Source of the DNA: a virus
Virus record (IMG/VR): IMGVR_UViG_3300037847_004750
Location: 1 to 21,389 of that record
Strand: one strand, 5' to 3'
Length of the DNA: 21,389 nt
Shown: positions 5,766 to 14,313 of the stretch, one piece after another
Position numbering within the stretch: the first letter of the stretch is position 1
How the letters are laid out: each line of letters starts with the position of its first letter
Position numbers and translations under genes: made by a program
Notes under the pieces: model-generated
Databases searched by the model: none
Told to the model about the DNA's origin: nothing
What the model saw: only the letters and a program-made list of their open reading frames with translations

Positions 5766-6836
5766 ATGAAAAAAGCAATCATTTTTGGAATCACCGGACA
5801 AGACGGAAGCCATTTGGCAGAGCTACTTCTAGAAAAAGAATATCAAGTCGTGGGAGTTGCCAGAAGGGTTAGCGTAGATACTAAATCTAGGATACGCCAT
5901 ATTCTAGACAATGAAAATCTAACGATAGTAAGTGGAGACCTAACGGACGCACATTCTATAATAAATATTTTAAAAGACCACCAAGATGCCGCAGAAGTAT
6001 ATAACCTAGCTGCGCAAAGCCATGTTGCCGTTTCATTTAAACAACCCGCGCTGACTTGGGATATAACAGGTAAGGGATGTCTTAACATCTTACAAGGACT
6101 AGCTGACCTTGGAATGACAAACACTAGATTTTACCAAGCGAGTAGCAGTGAAATGTTTGGAAAGAATTATGACGTTGAAGTTGGCATGACCAGTGAAAGT
6201 AAATACCAAAACGAAGAAACAAAGTTCCTTCCTCAAAGTCCCTATGCGATATCTAAATGTGCCGCACACTATATGACTAGGCTTTACAGAGAAGGTTACG
6301 GACTACACGCTAGCGCAGGTATATTGTTTAACCACGAAGGCCCAAGACGTGGAGAAAACTTCGTTACTAGAAAAATAACTAAATGGATTGGTGATTTTGT
6401 TAAATGGTGTATCACTAATGATGTATCTCCAAAAAGACTATCTGACTTATCAACCAATGATGATGAAATATACATTACAAAAGAATTGAAATTTCCAAAA
6501 CTAAGACTTGGAAACCTTGATGCATACAGAGACTGGGGTTTTGCTGGGGACTACTGCGAAGCTATGTGGATGATGCTACAGCAGGATGAGCCAGATGACT
6601 ATGTGATTTGTACGGGAGAAACTCACACAGTAAGAGAATTTTTATCCATAGCCTTTAACTCTGTTGGAATACACGATTGGGAAGACCTTGTTGTTGTGGA
6701 CCCAGAGTTCTATAGACCAGCAGAAGTAGATTACCTAAGAGGCGATTGTTCAAAAGCCAAGGAAAAACTAGGCTGGACACCCAAGCACACTTTTGAAGAT
6801 CTTGTTAAGATGATGGTAATGAGCGATCTATCATGA
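5766..6836 (+). CDS. gmd: GDP-mannose 4,6-dehydratase, 356 aa
   Basis: Converts GDP-D-mannose to GDP-4-keto-6-deoxy-D-mannose, the precursor of GDP-fucose, rhamnose and perosamine donors. It is a short-chain dehydrogenase/reductase. GITGQDGSHL (8-17) is the NADP-binding glycine motif; SSSEMFG (126-132) and YAISK (Y160, K164) give the catalytic Ser/Thr, Glu, Tyr and Lys; RRGENFVTRKITKW and LGNLDAYRDWGFAGDY are family signatures. Between those two signatures it has roughly 25 extra residues (around 212-245) compared with the usual bacterial enzyme. AAGGAACTTTAGGA precedes the ATG. No fucose synthase is visible, so the final sugar may need another phage or host enzyme. Confidence 0.92.
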   Translation: MKKAIIFGITGQDGSHLAELLLEKEYQVVGVARRVSVDTKSRIRHILDNENLTIVSGDLTDAHSIINILKDHQDAAEVYNLAAQSHVAVSFKQPALTWDITGKGCLNILQGLADLGMTNTRFYQASSSEMFGKNYDVEVGMTSESKYQNEETKFLPQSPYAISKCAAHYMTRLYREGYGLHASAGILFNHEGPRRGENFVTRKITKWIGDFVKWCITNDVSPKRLSDLSTNDDEIYITKELKFPKLRLGNLDAYRDWGFAGDYCEAMWMMLQQDEPDDYVICTGETHTVREFLSIAFNSVGIHDWEDLVVVDPEFYRPAEVDYLRGDCSKAKEKLGWTPKHTFEDLVKMMVMSDLS

Positions 6837-7102
6837 CAAAAAGAGACTTTAACGATCCTGTTTATAAAGACTGGAGAATCAAAGTATACAAAAGGGACGA
6901 TTTTAAATGCCAAATGCCGGGATGTAAAAGTAAAAAACGCTTGAACGCACACCACATACAAAAATGGGCTAGCGCTTCTGCATTGAGATTTGATGTTGAT
7001 AATGGTATTACATTATGCTATTGGTGTCATAAAAAAGTAACAGGACACGAAAGTATTTATCAATCATTATTTCAAAGTATAGTGAGAAAAAACAATGGCT
7101 AA
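6833..7102 (+). CDS. HNH endonuclease, 89 aa
   Basis: A single-domain HNH (beta-beta-alpha metal) nuclease. C26 and C31 with C62 and C65 form the structural zinc site; AHHIQKW (39-45), DNGITLCYWCHKK (56-68) with N58 and H66 provide the HNH residues. The ATG overlaps the gmd stop (ATGA). Stand-alone HNH proteins next to a terminase often assist DNA cleavage in packaging; others are homing endonucleases. Its place in a tight operon with another nuclease favours a phage DNA-processing role. No free-standing mobile element features are visible around it. Confidence 0.85.
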   Translation: MTKRDFNDPVYKDWRIKVYKRDDFKCQMPGCKSKKRLNAHHIQKWASASALRFDVDNGITLCYWCHKKVTGHESIYQSLFQSIVRKNNG

Positions 7103-7592
7103 AATTAGACCTTTTACAATAATAAAAGACACAAGAGAAAAACAAGGATATACATTTGCAGCATCTAGGACTAAATACCATGTCTGTAAAGGTATGGTAA
7201 ATAGAAAGCTAGACACTGGTGATTATAGCATTGAAGGACTTGAAGACAAGGTATGTATAGAAAGGAAGGCTAGCGTTGTAGAGCTTGCTAACAATGTAGG
7301 CATAAGCAGGAAAAGATTTGAAGCAGAAATTGAAAGGATGAAAGAATTTCCTCATAAATTTCTAGTCTTAGAATTTTCACTAACTGACCTAATGGACTTT
7401 CCAGAGGGTTCAGATGTACCAAACAGTGAGATTAAAAAACTTAGAGTCACAAATAAATATATGTTAAGATTTCTTATGGAGATGCAAATAAATCATAATG
7501 TAAATGTTATATTCTGCGACTCAAAGAAAAACGCTAAATGGACTGTGCTTAGTATTTTAAAAAGAATAAATGAAAAGTATGCACTGGAGTAG
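7095..7592 (+). CDS. ERCC4/XPF-type nuclease, 165 aa
   Basis: An ERCC4-domain protein, the nuclease fold of XPF/Mus81. DTREKQG (12-18), LDTGDYSI (39-46, D43) and CIERKAS (54-60, E56-R-K58) correspond to the active-site motif GDxx...ERKxxxD of the family; here ERK is followed by ASVVE. The nuclease domain is alone, without helicase or HhH modules, so it may cut branched or flapped DNA. The gene overlaps the HNH gene by eight bases. A role in resolving replication or recombination intermediates before packaging is likely (inference). Confidence 0.8.
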   Translation: MAKIRPFTIIKDTREKQGYTFAASRTKYHVCKGMVNRKLDTGDYSIEGLEDKVCIERKASVVELANNVGISRKRFEAEIERMKEFPHKFLVLEFSLTDLMDFPEGSDVPNSEIKKLRVTNKYMLRFLMEMQINHNVNVIFCDSKKNAKWTVLSILKRINEKYALE

Positions 7593-7594
7593 CC

Positions 7595-8209
7595 ATGACA
7601 ACATTTCGGGACACCGTTGGAGAAATCCACACTTACAATATAGATGTCAAGAATAGAGAGATATACATAAACGAGTTTGATGATTCTGGAGAGACTGGAG
7701 GTGTCGATCATAGAATGCTTCAAAACTTTGTTAAAAATATAAATATACTAAAAAATTTAAGCAGAGATCCTATCACTATACATATGCAGACAGTAGGTGG
7801 CTGTTGGTATTCTGGTATGGGCATATACGATGCTATAAAAAACTGTAAATGCAAAACTACCTTTATAGGATACGGCCAGTTGTGTTCTATGGGTACTGTC
7901 ATTATACAGGCTGCAACAAGACGTTTGATAACTGATAATTCTGCGTTTATGGTTCATTGGGGTAGTAGCGAAATAAGTGGACACTATTTAACGGCGCAAA
8001 ACATTGCAGATTTTGAGAAGTACACTGCGCAGCAGATGGTAGAAATCTATGCAGAAAGATGCCAGAAAACTGGAGAGTATTTTAAAGAACGTCAAAACAA
8101 TTTATCTAAAACAAAATCATACATAAAAAGAAAATTAGGAAACGGTGACTGGTATATGACAGCGGATGAAGCTGTGTATTACGGGTTTGTCGATGGAATT
8201 TACAAATGA
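7595..8209 (+). CDS. ClpP-like serine protease (S14 type), 204 aa
   Basis: ClpP/crotonase-fold peptidase. GQLCSMGTVIIQAA holds the nucleophile S98; AFMVHWGS holds H121; WYMTADEAVYYGFVDGIY is the standard C-terminal ClpP signature. The triad Asp, normally about eight positions before that signature's TA, is not at its usual place (a Leu/Gly stretch, KLGNGDWY); D185 is nearby. Phage ClpP-like proteins next to a terminase often act in head maturation, but this phage also has a separate protease in the scaffold gene, so the role is uncertain. GGAG precedes the ATG; the stop overlaps the terminase start (ATGA). Confidence 0.75.
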   Translation: MTTFRDTVGEIHTYNIDVKNREIYINEFDDSGETGGVDHRMLQNFVKNINILKNLSRDPITIHMQTVGGCWYSGMGIYDAIKNCKCKTTFIGYGQLCSMGTVIIQAATRRLITDNSAFMVHWGSSEISGHYLTAQNIADFEKYTAQQMVEIYAERCQKTGEYFKERQNNLSKTKSYIKRKLGNGDWYMTADEAVYYGFVDGIYK

Positions 8210-10197
8210 GTAACTTAAAAAATATAGATGAAGCTTGGCTTAACCTTGACGATGTAAATAAAGACGAGCTAATAAATCCTTTCCAAATGGTTTCTTTGAA
8301 TGACGAAGACTATCATTTACGCCTAATATGGCTAATGACAAGGCCAGAATATTTCTCTTTTTTATGTAAACATGTATTTAATATTAATATACTACCATCA
8401 CAGGCTTTATTTCTATGTGAGATGTGGAATAGAAAATTCCCTATGCTTATAGCAAGTCGTGGATTTGGTAAATCATTTATATTATCTCTATACTCTATGA
8501 TTAGAGCCTTGATCTTACCTGAAAGAAAAGTGGTTGTTGTAGGCGCTGCTTTTAGGCAATCTAAGGTGCTATTTGAGTACATGGAAACAATTTGGAACAA
8601 TGCACCAATTTTAAGGAGTATGTGCGATGCGAGTAGTGGACCACGTAGGGATGTGGACCGTTGTGTTATGCGGATTAATAAATCCCGTGTTACTTGTCTT
8701 CCTCTGGGAGACGGACAAAAAATTAGAGGTCAGCGTGCTAATGATATTATATCTGATGAGTTTGCATCAATCCCGCGAGATATATTTGAGACAGTTGTCG
8801 CTGGTTTCGCTGCGGTTAGTTCAGATCCTATTGAGAACGTTAAGAAAATTGCTGCAAGGAAAAAAGCAGCAGAGCTTGGAATAGAAATAGAAGAAGCTAC
8901 AGAAGATGCAATAGAAAAGAAGGACAACCAAATCATACTGAGTGGTACTGCATATTATGACTTTAACCATTTCGCTGACTATTGGAAAAAGTGGAAAGCT
9001 ATAATTAAAAGTCAAGGACGACAAGCTAGACTTAGAGATATTTTTGGTGAAGACCCTCCTAAAGACTTCAACTGGAAAGATTACTCTATTATTCGTATAC
9101 CTTATGAATTACTCCCAGAGGGCTTTATGGATGCCTCACAGGTCGCTAGATCAAAGGCAACGGTTCACGCTGGTATATATCAAATGGAGTTTGGCGCTTG
9201 CTTTACGCGCGATTCTCAGGGCTTCTTCAAGAGGACGCTGATAGAGTCTTGTGTAGCTAATGAAGGTAACGACAACAATGAGGCGATATTAAACATAGAT
9301 AAAGAACCAATTGTGTTTGAAGCTAAATTAATGGGTGATAAAGATAAGAAATATGTATTTGGTATTGACCCTGCGTCTGAGGTAGACAACTTTAGTATAG
9401 TTGTATTAGAGATACATAAAGGCCATAGAAGAATTGTTCACTGTTGGACAACAAACAGGGGCGAACATAAAGAAAAGGTCAAAAGGGGTTACTCCAAAGA
9501 AACTGACTTTTATTCTTATTGCGTTAGAAAAATACGAGATCTTATGAAGTTATTCCCATGCGCACACATAGCTCTGGATGCTCAAGGCGGTGGTATTGCC
9601 GTTATGGAGGGCTTGCACGACAAAGACAAGATAGAAGATGGTGAATTACCTATCTGGCCTACTATCAACGAAGATAAACCTAAAGATACAGATGGAGAGC
9701 AAGGTTTACATATATTAGAGATGTGTCAATTTGCAAAACATGAATGGCTTGCTGAAGCAAATCATGGAATGAGAAAAGATTTTGAAGATAAAGCTCTTTT
9801 GTTTCCACGTTTTGATTCTGTTAGCCTTGGTATATCTAGCGCAGAAGATGCTGTAAAAGGAAGGTTGTTCGACACGCTAGAACAGTGCGTAATGGAGATA
9901 GAAGAGCTAAAAGACGAGCTTGCCATGATTCAAATGACACAAACCGCTTCTGGTAGGGACAAGTGGGATACCCCAGAGACCGTTGTTGGAACTGGTAAGA
10001 AAGGCAAACAAAGAAAGGATAGGTACTCATCTCTACTTATGGCTAATATGGCAGCTAGAATTATAGATAGAACCCCAGAACAAGCTGAGTATAATTTTTA
10101 TGGAGGCTTTGCTACAGGTACTAAATCTAAAGATAAAGAAAAAAATATGTATGTAGGTCCAAGTTGGTTTACAAATTCTATGAAAGATGTCTATTAA
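8206..10197 (+). CDS. terL: Terminase large subunit, 663 aa
   Basis: The motor and nuclease that packages phage DNA into the prohead. The N-terminal ATPase has Walker A ASRGFGKS (83-90) with an adenine-side helix upstream, and Walker B IISDE (181-185) with the catalytic E185. The C-terminal RNase H-like nuclease shows GIDPASEVDNFS near residue 387, HIALDAQGGG near 457 and KDRYSSLLMA near 605, giving three acidic metal ligands. The length is normal to slightly long for the family. About 50 residues between the ATPase and nuclease parts (around 215-250) are rich in Ala, Lys and Glu. It overlaps the ClpP-like gene by four bases and is followed by a promoter candidate for the portal gene. Confidence 0.95.
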   Translation: MSNLKNIDEAWLNLDDVNKDELINPFQMVSLNDEDYHLRLIWLMTRPEYFSFLCKHVFNINILPSQALFLCEMWNRKFPMLIASRGFGKSFILSLYSMIRALILPERKVVVVGAAFRQSKVLFEYMETIWNNAPILRSMCDASSGPRRDVDRCVMRINKSRVTCLPLGDGQKIRGQRANDIISDEFASIPRDIFETVVAGFAAVSSDPIENVKKIAARKKAAELGIEIEEATEDAIEKKDNQIILSGTAYYDFNHFADYWKKWKAIIKSQGRQARLRDIFGEDPPKDFNWKDYSIIRIPYELLPEGFMDASQVARSKATVHAGIYQMEFGACFTRDSQGFFKRTLIESCVANEGNDNNEAILNIDKEPIVFEAKLMGDKDKKYVFGIDPASEVDNFSIVVLEIHKGHRRIVHCWTTNRGEHKEKVKRGYSKETDFYSYCVRKIRDLMKLFPCAHIALDAQGGGIAVMEGLHDKDKIEDGELPIWPTINEDKPKDTDGEQGLHILEMCQFAKHEWLAEANHGMRKDFEDKALLFPRFDSVSLGISSAEDAVKGRLFDTLEQCVMEIEELKDELAMIQMTQTASGRDKWDTPETVVGTGKKGKQRKDRYSSLLMANMAARIIDRTPEQAEYNFYGGFATGTKSKDKEKNMYVGPSWFTNSMKDVY

Positions 10198-10198
10198 C

Positions 10199-10207
10199 GT
10201 GTATAAT
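10199..10207 (+). promoter_or_regulatory. GTG-TATAAT promoter candidate 2
   Basis: CGTGTATAAT lies right after the terminase stop and 42 nt before the portal ATG, continuing as ATAAATG. No -35 match is found 15-19 bp upstream. The context matches the other three copies. Confidence 0.5.
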
Positions 10208-10248
10208 ATAAATGTATTCCAATTCCATTCCAATTGCTTGGAGAAACA

Positions 10249-12267
10249 ATGAGCGACAATCATATAATAACTTGGGACGAAGGCAATCAACAGAGCAAAA
10301 AAGATGCATTTGAGGAGTTCTCTGGGTCGCTGGAGGCATACGAGGGCGTATCAAAAGCCTCTCGATACCATAGAGATTTTATTGATGTAGAGCCAAATCG
10401 CTCAGTTCGCCCTGCCTTTACATACCAAGACTACTATGCATTCAGGCCAGAAGAGCAAGTCCCAACCAAGCAGAAGCGTATCATAAAGATGTGCATGGAT
10501 GCCTACGATAAGGTTGGAATTATACGCAATATTATTGACCTAATGGGTGATTTTGGCTGCCAAGGTATCAATATTGTACACGAAAATGAAAGCGTAGAAA
10601 AGTTTTTCAAGCAGTGGTTTAAAAAGATTGACGGTAAAGAAAGATCAGAAAGATTCCTAAACAACCTATACAGGACTGGTCAAACTATAGTTTACAGAAG
10701 TAATGCCAACATAACGCCAGATATTACTAAATATATTAAATCTATGGCTAGCGACATTACCGTACAGTTACCGGAGATAGAGCGCAACCAAATACCTTGG
10801 AGATATAATTTCTTTAACCCTCTAAACATTGATATGAAGAATGGTAATATCAATATGTTCTTGGGTGTTAGAAACTATGAAATAGACTCTGGCGCTTTCT
10901 TAGATAATTTCAAAGAAGGTTCTGTTCCAGCACATGTGTTAGACACATTGCCTCCAAATGTAAAACAAGCAATCAAGGTCGGTCAAAAGAAAATAGACCT
11001 AGAAAAAGATAGATTGTCCATATTCTATTACAAAAAAGACGATTGGCAAAGATGGGCAAACCCTTTGGTTTATGCTATTCTTGACGATATCGTAATGCTT
11101 GAAAAAATGAGACTAGCCGATATGTCTGCCCTAGATGGTGCTATATCAAATATTAGACTGTGGACACTGGGTAATCTTGATCACAAAATTCTTCCAAATA
11201 AAACTGCGATTAACAAGCTGAGAAATGTATTAGCGAGTAATACTGGTGGCGGTACTATGGAGTTAGTTTGGGGTCCAGAGCTTTCATATACTGAGTCTAA
11301 TAGTCAAGTATATAAGTTTTTGGGTTCTGAAAAGTATACATCTGTACTTAATAGTATATACGCTGGACTTGGCGTACCTCCAACGCTTACTGGTATGGCT
11401 AATAATGGAGGTGGATTTACAAACAACTTCATTTCTTTGAAAACCTTAGTAGAAAGACTGCAATATGGTCGCGATCAATTAACTAAGTTTTGGGAAAGGG
11501 AGCTTGAACTAGTTCGTAAAGCTATGGGCTTTAGAAAGCCAGCGCACGTTGTTTATGATCAAATGAGCCTATCTGATGAGTCCGCAGAAAAGAACTTGCT
11601 AATTCAGCTTGCAGATAGGGATATCATATCTCACGAAACTGTTCTTGAAAGGTTCAAAGAAGTTCCTTCCGTAGAAAAAATGAGACTGCGCAGAGAAGAC
11701 AAAGCAAGAACCTCAGATAAACTCCCTGAGAAAGCTAGCCCTTTCCATAACCCACAAAAAGGTTTTGAGATAGAAAAGATGGACAAACAAGCGGAAATAA
11801 ACGAGAAGGTTGCAGAAAGAAAAGAACAGTCAAAGCCTGTAAATCCAAACGGTCGCCCGCCAAACAAGCTGGACGAAGGCCCAAGAAAACAAAGGGTTGA
11901 CACGCCAAGATCTACTCCCGGAGTTGCAGAACTTATACTATGGTCTGCTACCGCCTACGATACGATATCTGAAAACTTCAATAAAGCATTTCTAGCTATA
12001 AACAAAAAGAAGAACATGAGATCTTTAACAAAAGCTCAAGTTTCAGATCTGGAAAAAGTTAAGCTAGATATGCTCTTAAATGTAGAACCACTATCTAATA
12101 TTACTGAAGATAACTTTAAAGAAGTTCTACATGCTAATAAAAAAATGCCAAATACATTCGGAAATTACCTACAAAAGAATAAAATATCTACAGAATATAT
12201 GACTATGGAAGAATATAAAAGGTCAGCCTTGGCAGCCTATGTAGATTATGTCTTAGCCCAAAAATAG
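10249..12267 (+). CDS. Portal protein, 672 aa
   Basis: Forms the dodecameric ring at the head vertex through which DNA enters and to which the tail joins. The start is ATG 10249, preceded by TTGGAG; a TTG 15 bases upstream is in frame but less likely. Conserved portal features are YAILDDIVMLEKMRLADMSAL in the core, and GLGVPPTLTGMANNGGGFTN followed by a long amphipathic helix (LERLQYGRDQL, FWERELELVRKAMG), the stem/crown part. The C-terminus beyond about residue 510 is a charged, Pro-rich linker (PVNPNGRPPNKLDEGPRKQR) and an extra helical domain. Such extensions are common in large phages. Its gene order between terminase and protease is standard. Confidence 0.92.
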   Translation: MSDNHIITWDEGNQQSKKDAFEEFSGSLEAYEGVSKASRYHRDFIDVEPNRSVRPAFTYQDYYAFRPEEQVPTKQKRIIKMCMDAYDKVGIIRNIIDLMGDFGCQGINIVHENESVEKFFKQWFKKIDGKERSERFLNNLYRTGQTIVYRSNANITPDITKYIKSMASDITVQLPEIERNQIPWRYNFFNPLNIDMKNGNINMFLGVRNYEIDSGAFLDNFKEGSVPAHVLDTLPPNVKQAIKVGQKKIDLEKDRLSIFYYKKDDWQRWANPLVYAILDDIVMLEKMRLADMSALDGAISNIRLWTLGNLDHKILPNKTAINKLRNVLASNTGGGTMELVWGPELSYTESNSQVYKFLGSEKYTSVLNSIYAGLGVPPTLTGMANNGGGFTNNFISLKTLVERLQYGRDQLTKFWERELELVRKAMGFRKPAHVVYDQMSLSDESAEKNLLIQLADRDIISHETVLERFKEVPSVEKMRLRREDKARTSDKLPEKASPFHNPQKGFEIEKMDKQAEINEKVAERKEQSKPVNPNGRPPNKLDEGPRKQRVDTPRSTPGVAELILWSATAYDTISENFNKAFLAINKKKNMRSLTKAQVSDLEKVKLDMLLNVEPLSNITEDNFKEVLHANKKMPNTFGNYLQKNKISTEYMTMEEYKRSALAAYVDYVLAQK

Positions 12268-12314
12268 CCTCTTTTAATAAAAATAATTTTTTTAGTGTAT
12301 ATTTATTTTAGAGG
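12268..12314 (+). promoter_or_regulatory. Inverted repeat that can hide the protease/scaffold ribosome-binding site
   Basis: CCTCT directly after the portal stop (12268-12272) pairs with AGAGG (12310-12314), which is the ribosome-binding site of the next gene; AATAAA (12276-12281) pairs with TTTATT (12302-12307). Together this gives 11 pairs with a small internal loop. A promoter candidate lies in the loop/3' arm, so transcripts starting there would lack the 5' arm. Confidence 0.4.
12295..12303 (+). promoter_or_regulatory. GTG-TATATT promoter candidate 3
   Basis: AGTGTATATT precedes the protease/scaffold ATG by 17 nt. The leader would be only about 10 nt, just enough for the AGAGG site, so this is the weakest of the four copies. 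Confidence 0.35.
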
Positions 12315-12320
12315 TAAACT

Positions 12321-13775
12321 ATGACTATAAAAATATTCCAAAACGAAATAAATGACGGCATTGGCGAACTCGTAAAGAGTACGGCTAGTGTTGCGTACTG
12401 CTCTGAAGCAACTGTTCAAAAGGAAATTCCTGAAGAAATTGTTGCAAAGGCAGTAGCTGAAAATAAAGACCAAATAGATCTCTATTATTTAGAGTCGGTA
12501 TTGGTATCTTGCGGTTGGAACAAAAACGACGACGTGTTTATGCCAGAAGCTACTTGGGCAGCTAGAAACACACCTGAAGACAAACAGTTCAATTTCATGC
12601 ACGATGAAAATGATATTATCGGGCATATTACTGGTAGTTATGTTTTAACAAAAGATGGTAAGGCTGTAGCTGATGACTCAGAAATGCCTGAAGATTTTGA
12701 TATCATCACTCAAGCTGTTCTATATAATAGCTGGACTGGTGACGAAAATCGCGAGAGAATGGAGAAAATAATCTCTGAAATAGAAGAAGGTAAATGGTAT
12801 GTTTCTATGGAATGTCTATTTGCCGGATTTGATTATGCGTTAACTAACGCCAACGGCGACAAGAAAATTTTGGCAAGGGACGAAGAATCTTCCTTCCTAA
12901 CAAAACACCTTAGAGCTTACGGCGGTAGTGGAGAATATGAAGGTTATAAACTAGGTCGCGCACTTTCTAACATTGCTTTTTCTGGTAAAGGACTTGTCTC
13001 CAAACCAGCGAATCCAAGAAGTGTTATTTTAAAGAGTGTTGCTTTCAATTTAGATGACAATTCTGATTTTAATATAGGAGAATTCAATATGTCAGATAAT
13101 TTGCTAGAAAAGCAGTTGGAAGAAGTTCGCGCTGAACTTGCTACTGCTAAGGCTGAGAACGAAGCTATTAAAGCTAAAATTGAAGAAGCAAAAGATAAAG
13201 AATTTGCTTCCAAGGTAGAGGCTTTTGAAGCTGAAATTCAAGAAAAAGACTCAAGCGTTGCTGAACTTGAGGAAAGCATCAAGAGCAGTCAAGCTCGCGT
13301 TGCTGAACTTGAGGACGCACTTGCTAAGTCACAAGAAGAGCTTTCTGTTGCCATGAAAGACATGGACGACATGAAGAAAAAGGAAAAGATGGAGAAGCGT
13401 AAAGCTGCTCTTGTAGAGGCTGGATTTGATCAAGATGATCTAGACGCAGCACTTGCTGCTTTTGAAACTCTTGACGACGAAGCTTTTTCGGCTGTTGCTG
13501 CTATGTACGGAAAAAAGCCAAAAGCTTTGAAAAAAGACGACGAAGCAGAAGCTGCTATGCCTCCAGCGCTTAAAGAAGCACTTGAAAAGAAAAAGGAAAA
13601 AGAAGCTAAAGCTGATGACGAAGAAGCTGAAGCAGAGGAAATCACACCGGAAGCTTTTGAAGAAGTAGAAACATCTGAAGCTACTCTTGTAACCGAAAGC
13701 TCTGATGACCAGCTTGAGTCAACTCGCGCAGGTATCGCGGATTGGCTTTCAAATAACGTATTCTCACAAAAATAA
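12321..13775 (+). CDS. Head maturation protease fused to scaffold, 484 aa
   Basis: The N-terminal 245 residues look like a prohead protease of the herpesvirus-assemblin type. FMHDENDIIGHI carries candidate H94, and EEGKWYVSMECLFAGF carries candidate S162 about 70 residues later, the usual His...Ser spacing. PANPRSVIL (about 235-245) resembles the end of such domains. From about 258 to 345 there is a strong coiled coil (EKQLEEVRAELATAKAE and on), then an Ala/Glu/Lys-rich acidic tail typical of scaffolds, ending ADWLSNNVFSQK. The protease processes the core and capsid during maturation while the tail guides shell assembly. AGAGG precedes the ATG. The catalytic residue assignment is by pattern. 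Confidence 0.75.
   Translation: MTIKIFQNEINDGIGELVKSTASVAYCSEATVQKEIPEEIVAKAVAENKDQIDLYYLESVLVSCGWNKNDDVFMPEATWAARNTPEDKQFNFMHDENDIIGHITGSYVLTKDGKAVADDSEMPEDFDIITQAVLYNSWTGDENRERMEKIISEIEEGKWYVSMECLFAGFDYALTNANGDKKILARDEESSFLTKHLRAYGGSGEYEGYKLGRALSNIAFSGKGLVSKPANPRSVILKSVAFNLDDNSDFNIGEFNMSDNLLEKQLEEVRAELATAKAENEAIKAKIEEAKDKEFASKVEAFEAEIQEKDSSVAELEESIKSSQARVAELEDALAKSQEELSVAMKDMDDMKKKEKMEKRKAALVEAGFDQDDLDAALAAFETLDDEAFSAVAAMYGKKPKALKKDDEAEAAMPPALKEALEKKKEKEAKADDEEAEAEEITPEAFEEVETSEATLVTESSDDQLESTRAGIADWLSNNVFSQK
13089..13775 (+). CDS. Internal in-frame start: separate scaffold protein, 228 aa
   Basis: Inside the protease gene, TAGGAG (13075-13080) lies 8 bases before an in-frame ATG at 13089 (Met257), exactly at the border between the protease domain and the coiled coil. 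This would yield the scaffold alone, as lambda Nu3 is made from within gene C. The product begins MSDNLLEKQLEEVRAEL and consists of the coiled coil and acidic tail. The ribosome-binding site is as strong as those of the neighbouring structural genes. That it is used is inferred. Confidence 0.65.
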   Translation: MSDNLLEKQLEEVRAELATAKAENEAIKAKIEEAKDKEFASKVEAFEAEIQEKDSSVAELEESIKSSQARVAELEDALAKSQEELSVAMKDMDDMKKKEKMEKRKAALVEAGFDQDDLDAALAAFETLDDEAFSAVAAMYGKKPKALKKDDEAEAAMPPALKEALEKKKEKEAKADDEEAEAEEITPEAFEEVETSEATLVTESSDDQLESTRAGIADWLSNNVFSQK

Positions 13776-13794
13776 TTAAATAGGAGATTAAACT

Positions 13795-14286
13795 ATGGCT
13801 CTTAAAGCAGATAGATACGAAGAATCAACAGACATTAGCTTCTTCTATGATGACGATACTGCCACCCGTGGCGGCGTTGTTGTTCTAGATGCAGCGCTTG
13901 CTTCTGGTGCAGCAATGGACCAAGGTGCAAATAAAGTTAAGTATAAGACAGCAGCAGCAACAGACGTTCCTGTAGGAATTCTGTTGAATGACGTTGTAAA
14001 CAAAGACCTCACAAGAACCCATCTTAACCAGCATAAAGATGAAGTTCAAAAAGGTGGAAAGGTTACTATTATGACTCGCGGTTGGGTTGTGACAGATAAA
14101 ATTACCGGCACACCAGTTCCGGGGAAAGTAGCTTATGCAGATTCTGCAACGAAAGGTAACATCCGTACCGATGCTAGTACTGCACAGGCATCTGGAAACT
14201 TGGCTATTGGTCGTTTCATGTCTAACAAAGACGCAGACGGTTACGTTAAAGTTTACATCAACCTTCCTAATCACGGCCTTAGCTGA
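13795..14286 (+). CDS. Head decoration protein, 163 aa
   Basis: A small Ala/Gly/Thr/Val-rich beta protein directly ahead of the capsid gene. GGVVVLDAALASGAAMDQG, then VPVGILLNDVV and KVTIMTRGWVV are typical of the DUF2190/decoration class that binds the outside of the capsid and stabilises it. TAGGAG precedes the ATG, 19 nt after the scaffold stop. No signal or membrane segment. A recurring VGILLNDV and RGWVVT pattern supports the call, which otherwise rests on size and gene order. Confidence 0.75.
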   Translation: MALKADRYEESTDISFFYDDDTATRGGVVVLDAALASGAAMDQGANKVKYKTAAATDVPVGILLNDVVNKDLTRTHLNQHKDEVQKGGKVTIMTRGWVVTDKITGTPVPGKVAYADSATKGNIRTDASTAQASGNLAIGRFMSNKDADGYVKVYINLPNHGLS

Positions 14287-14313
14287 ACATTAACCTAACA
14301 GGAGATAAATACA

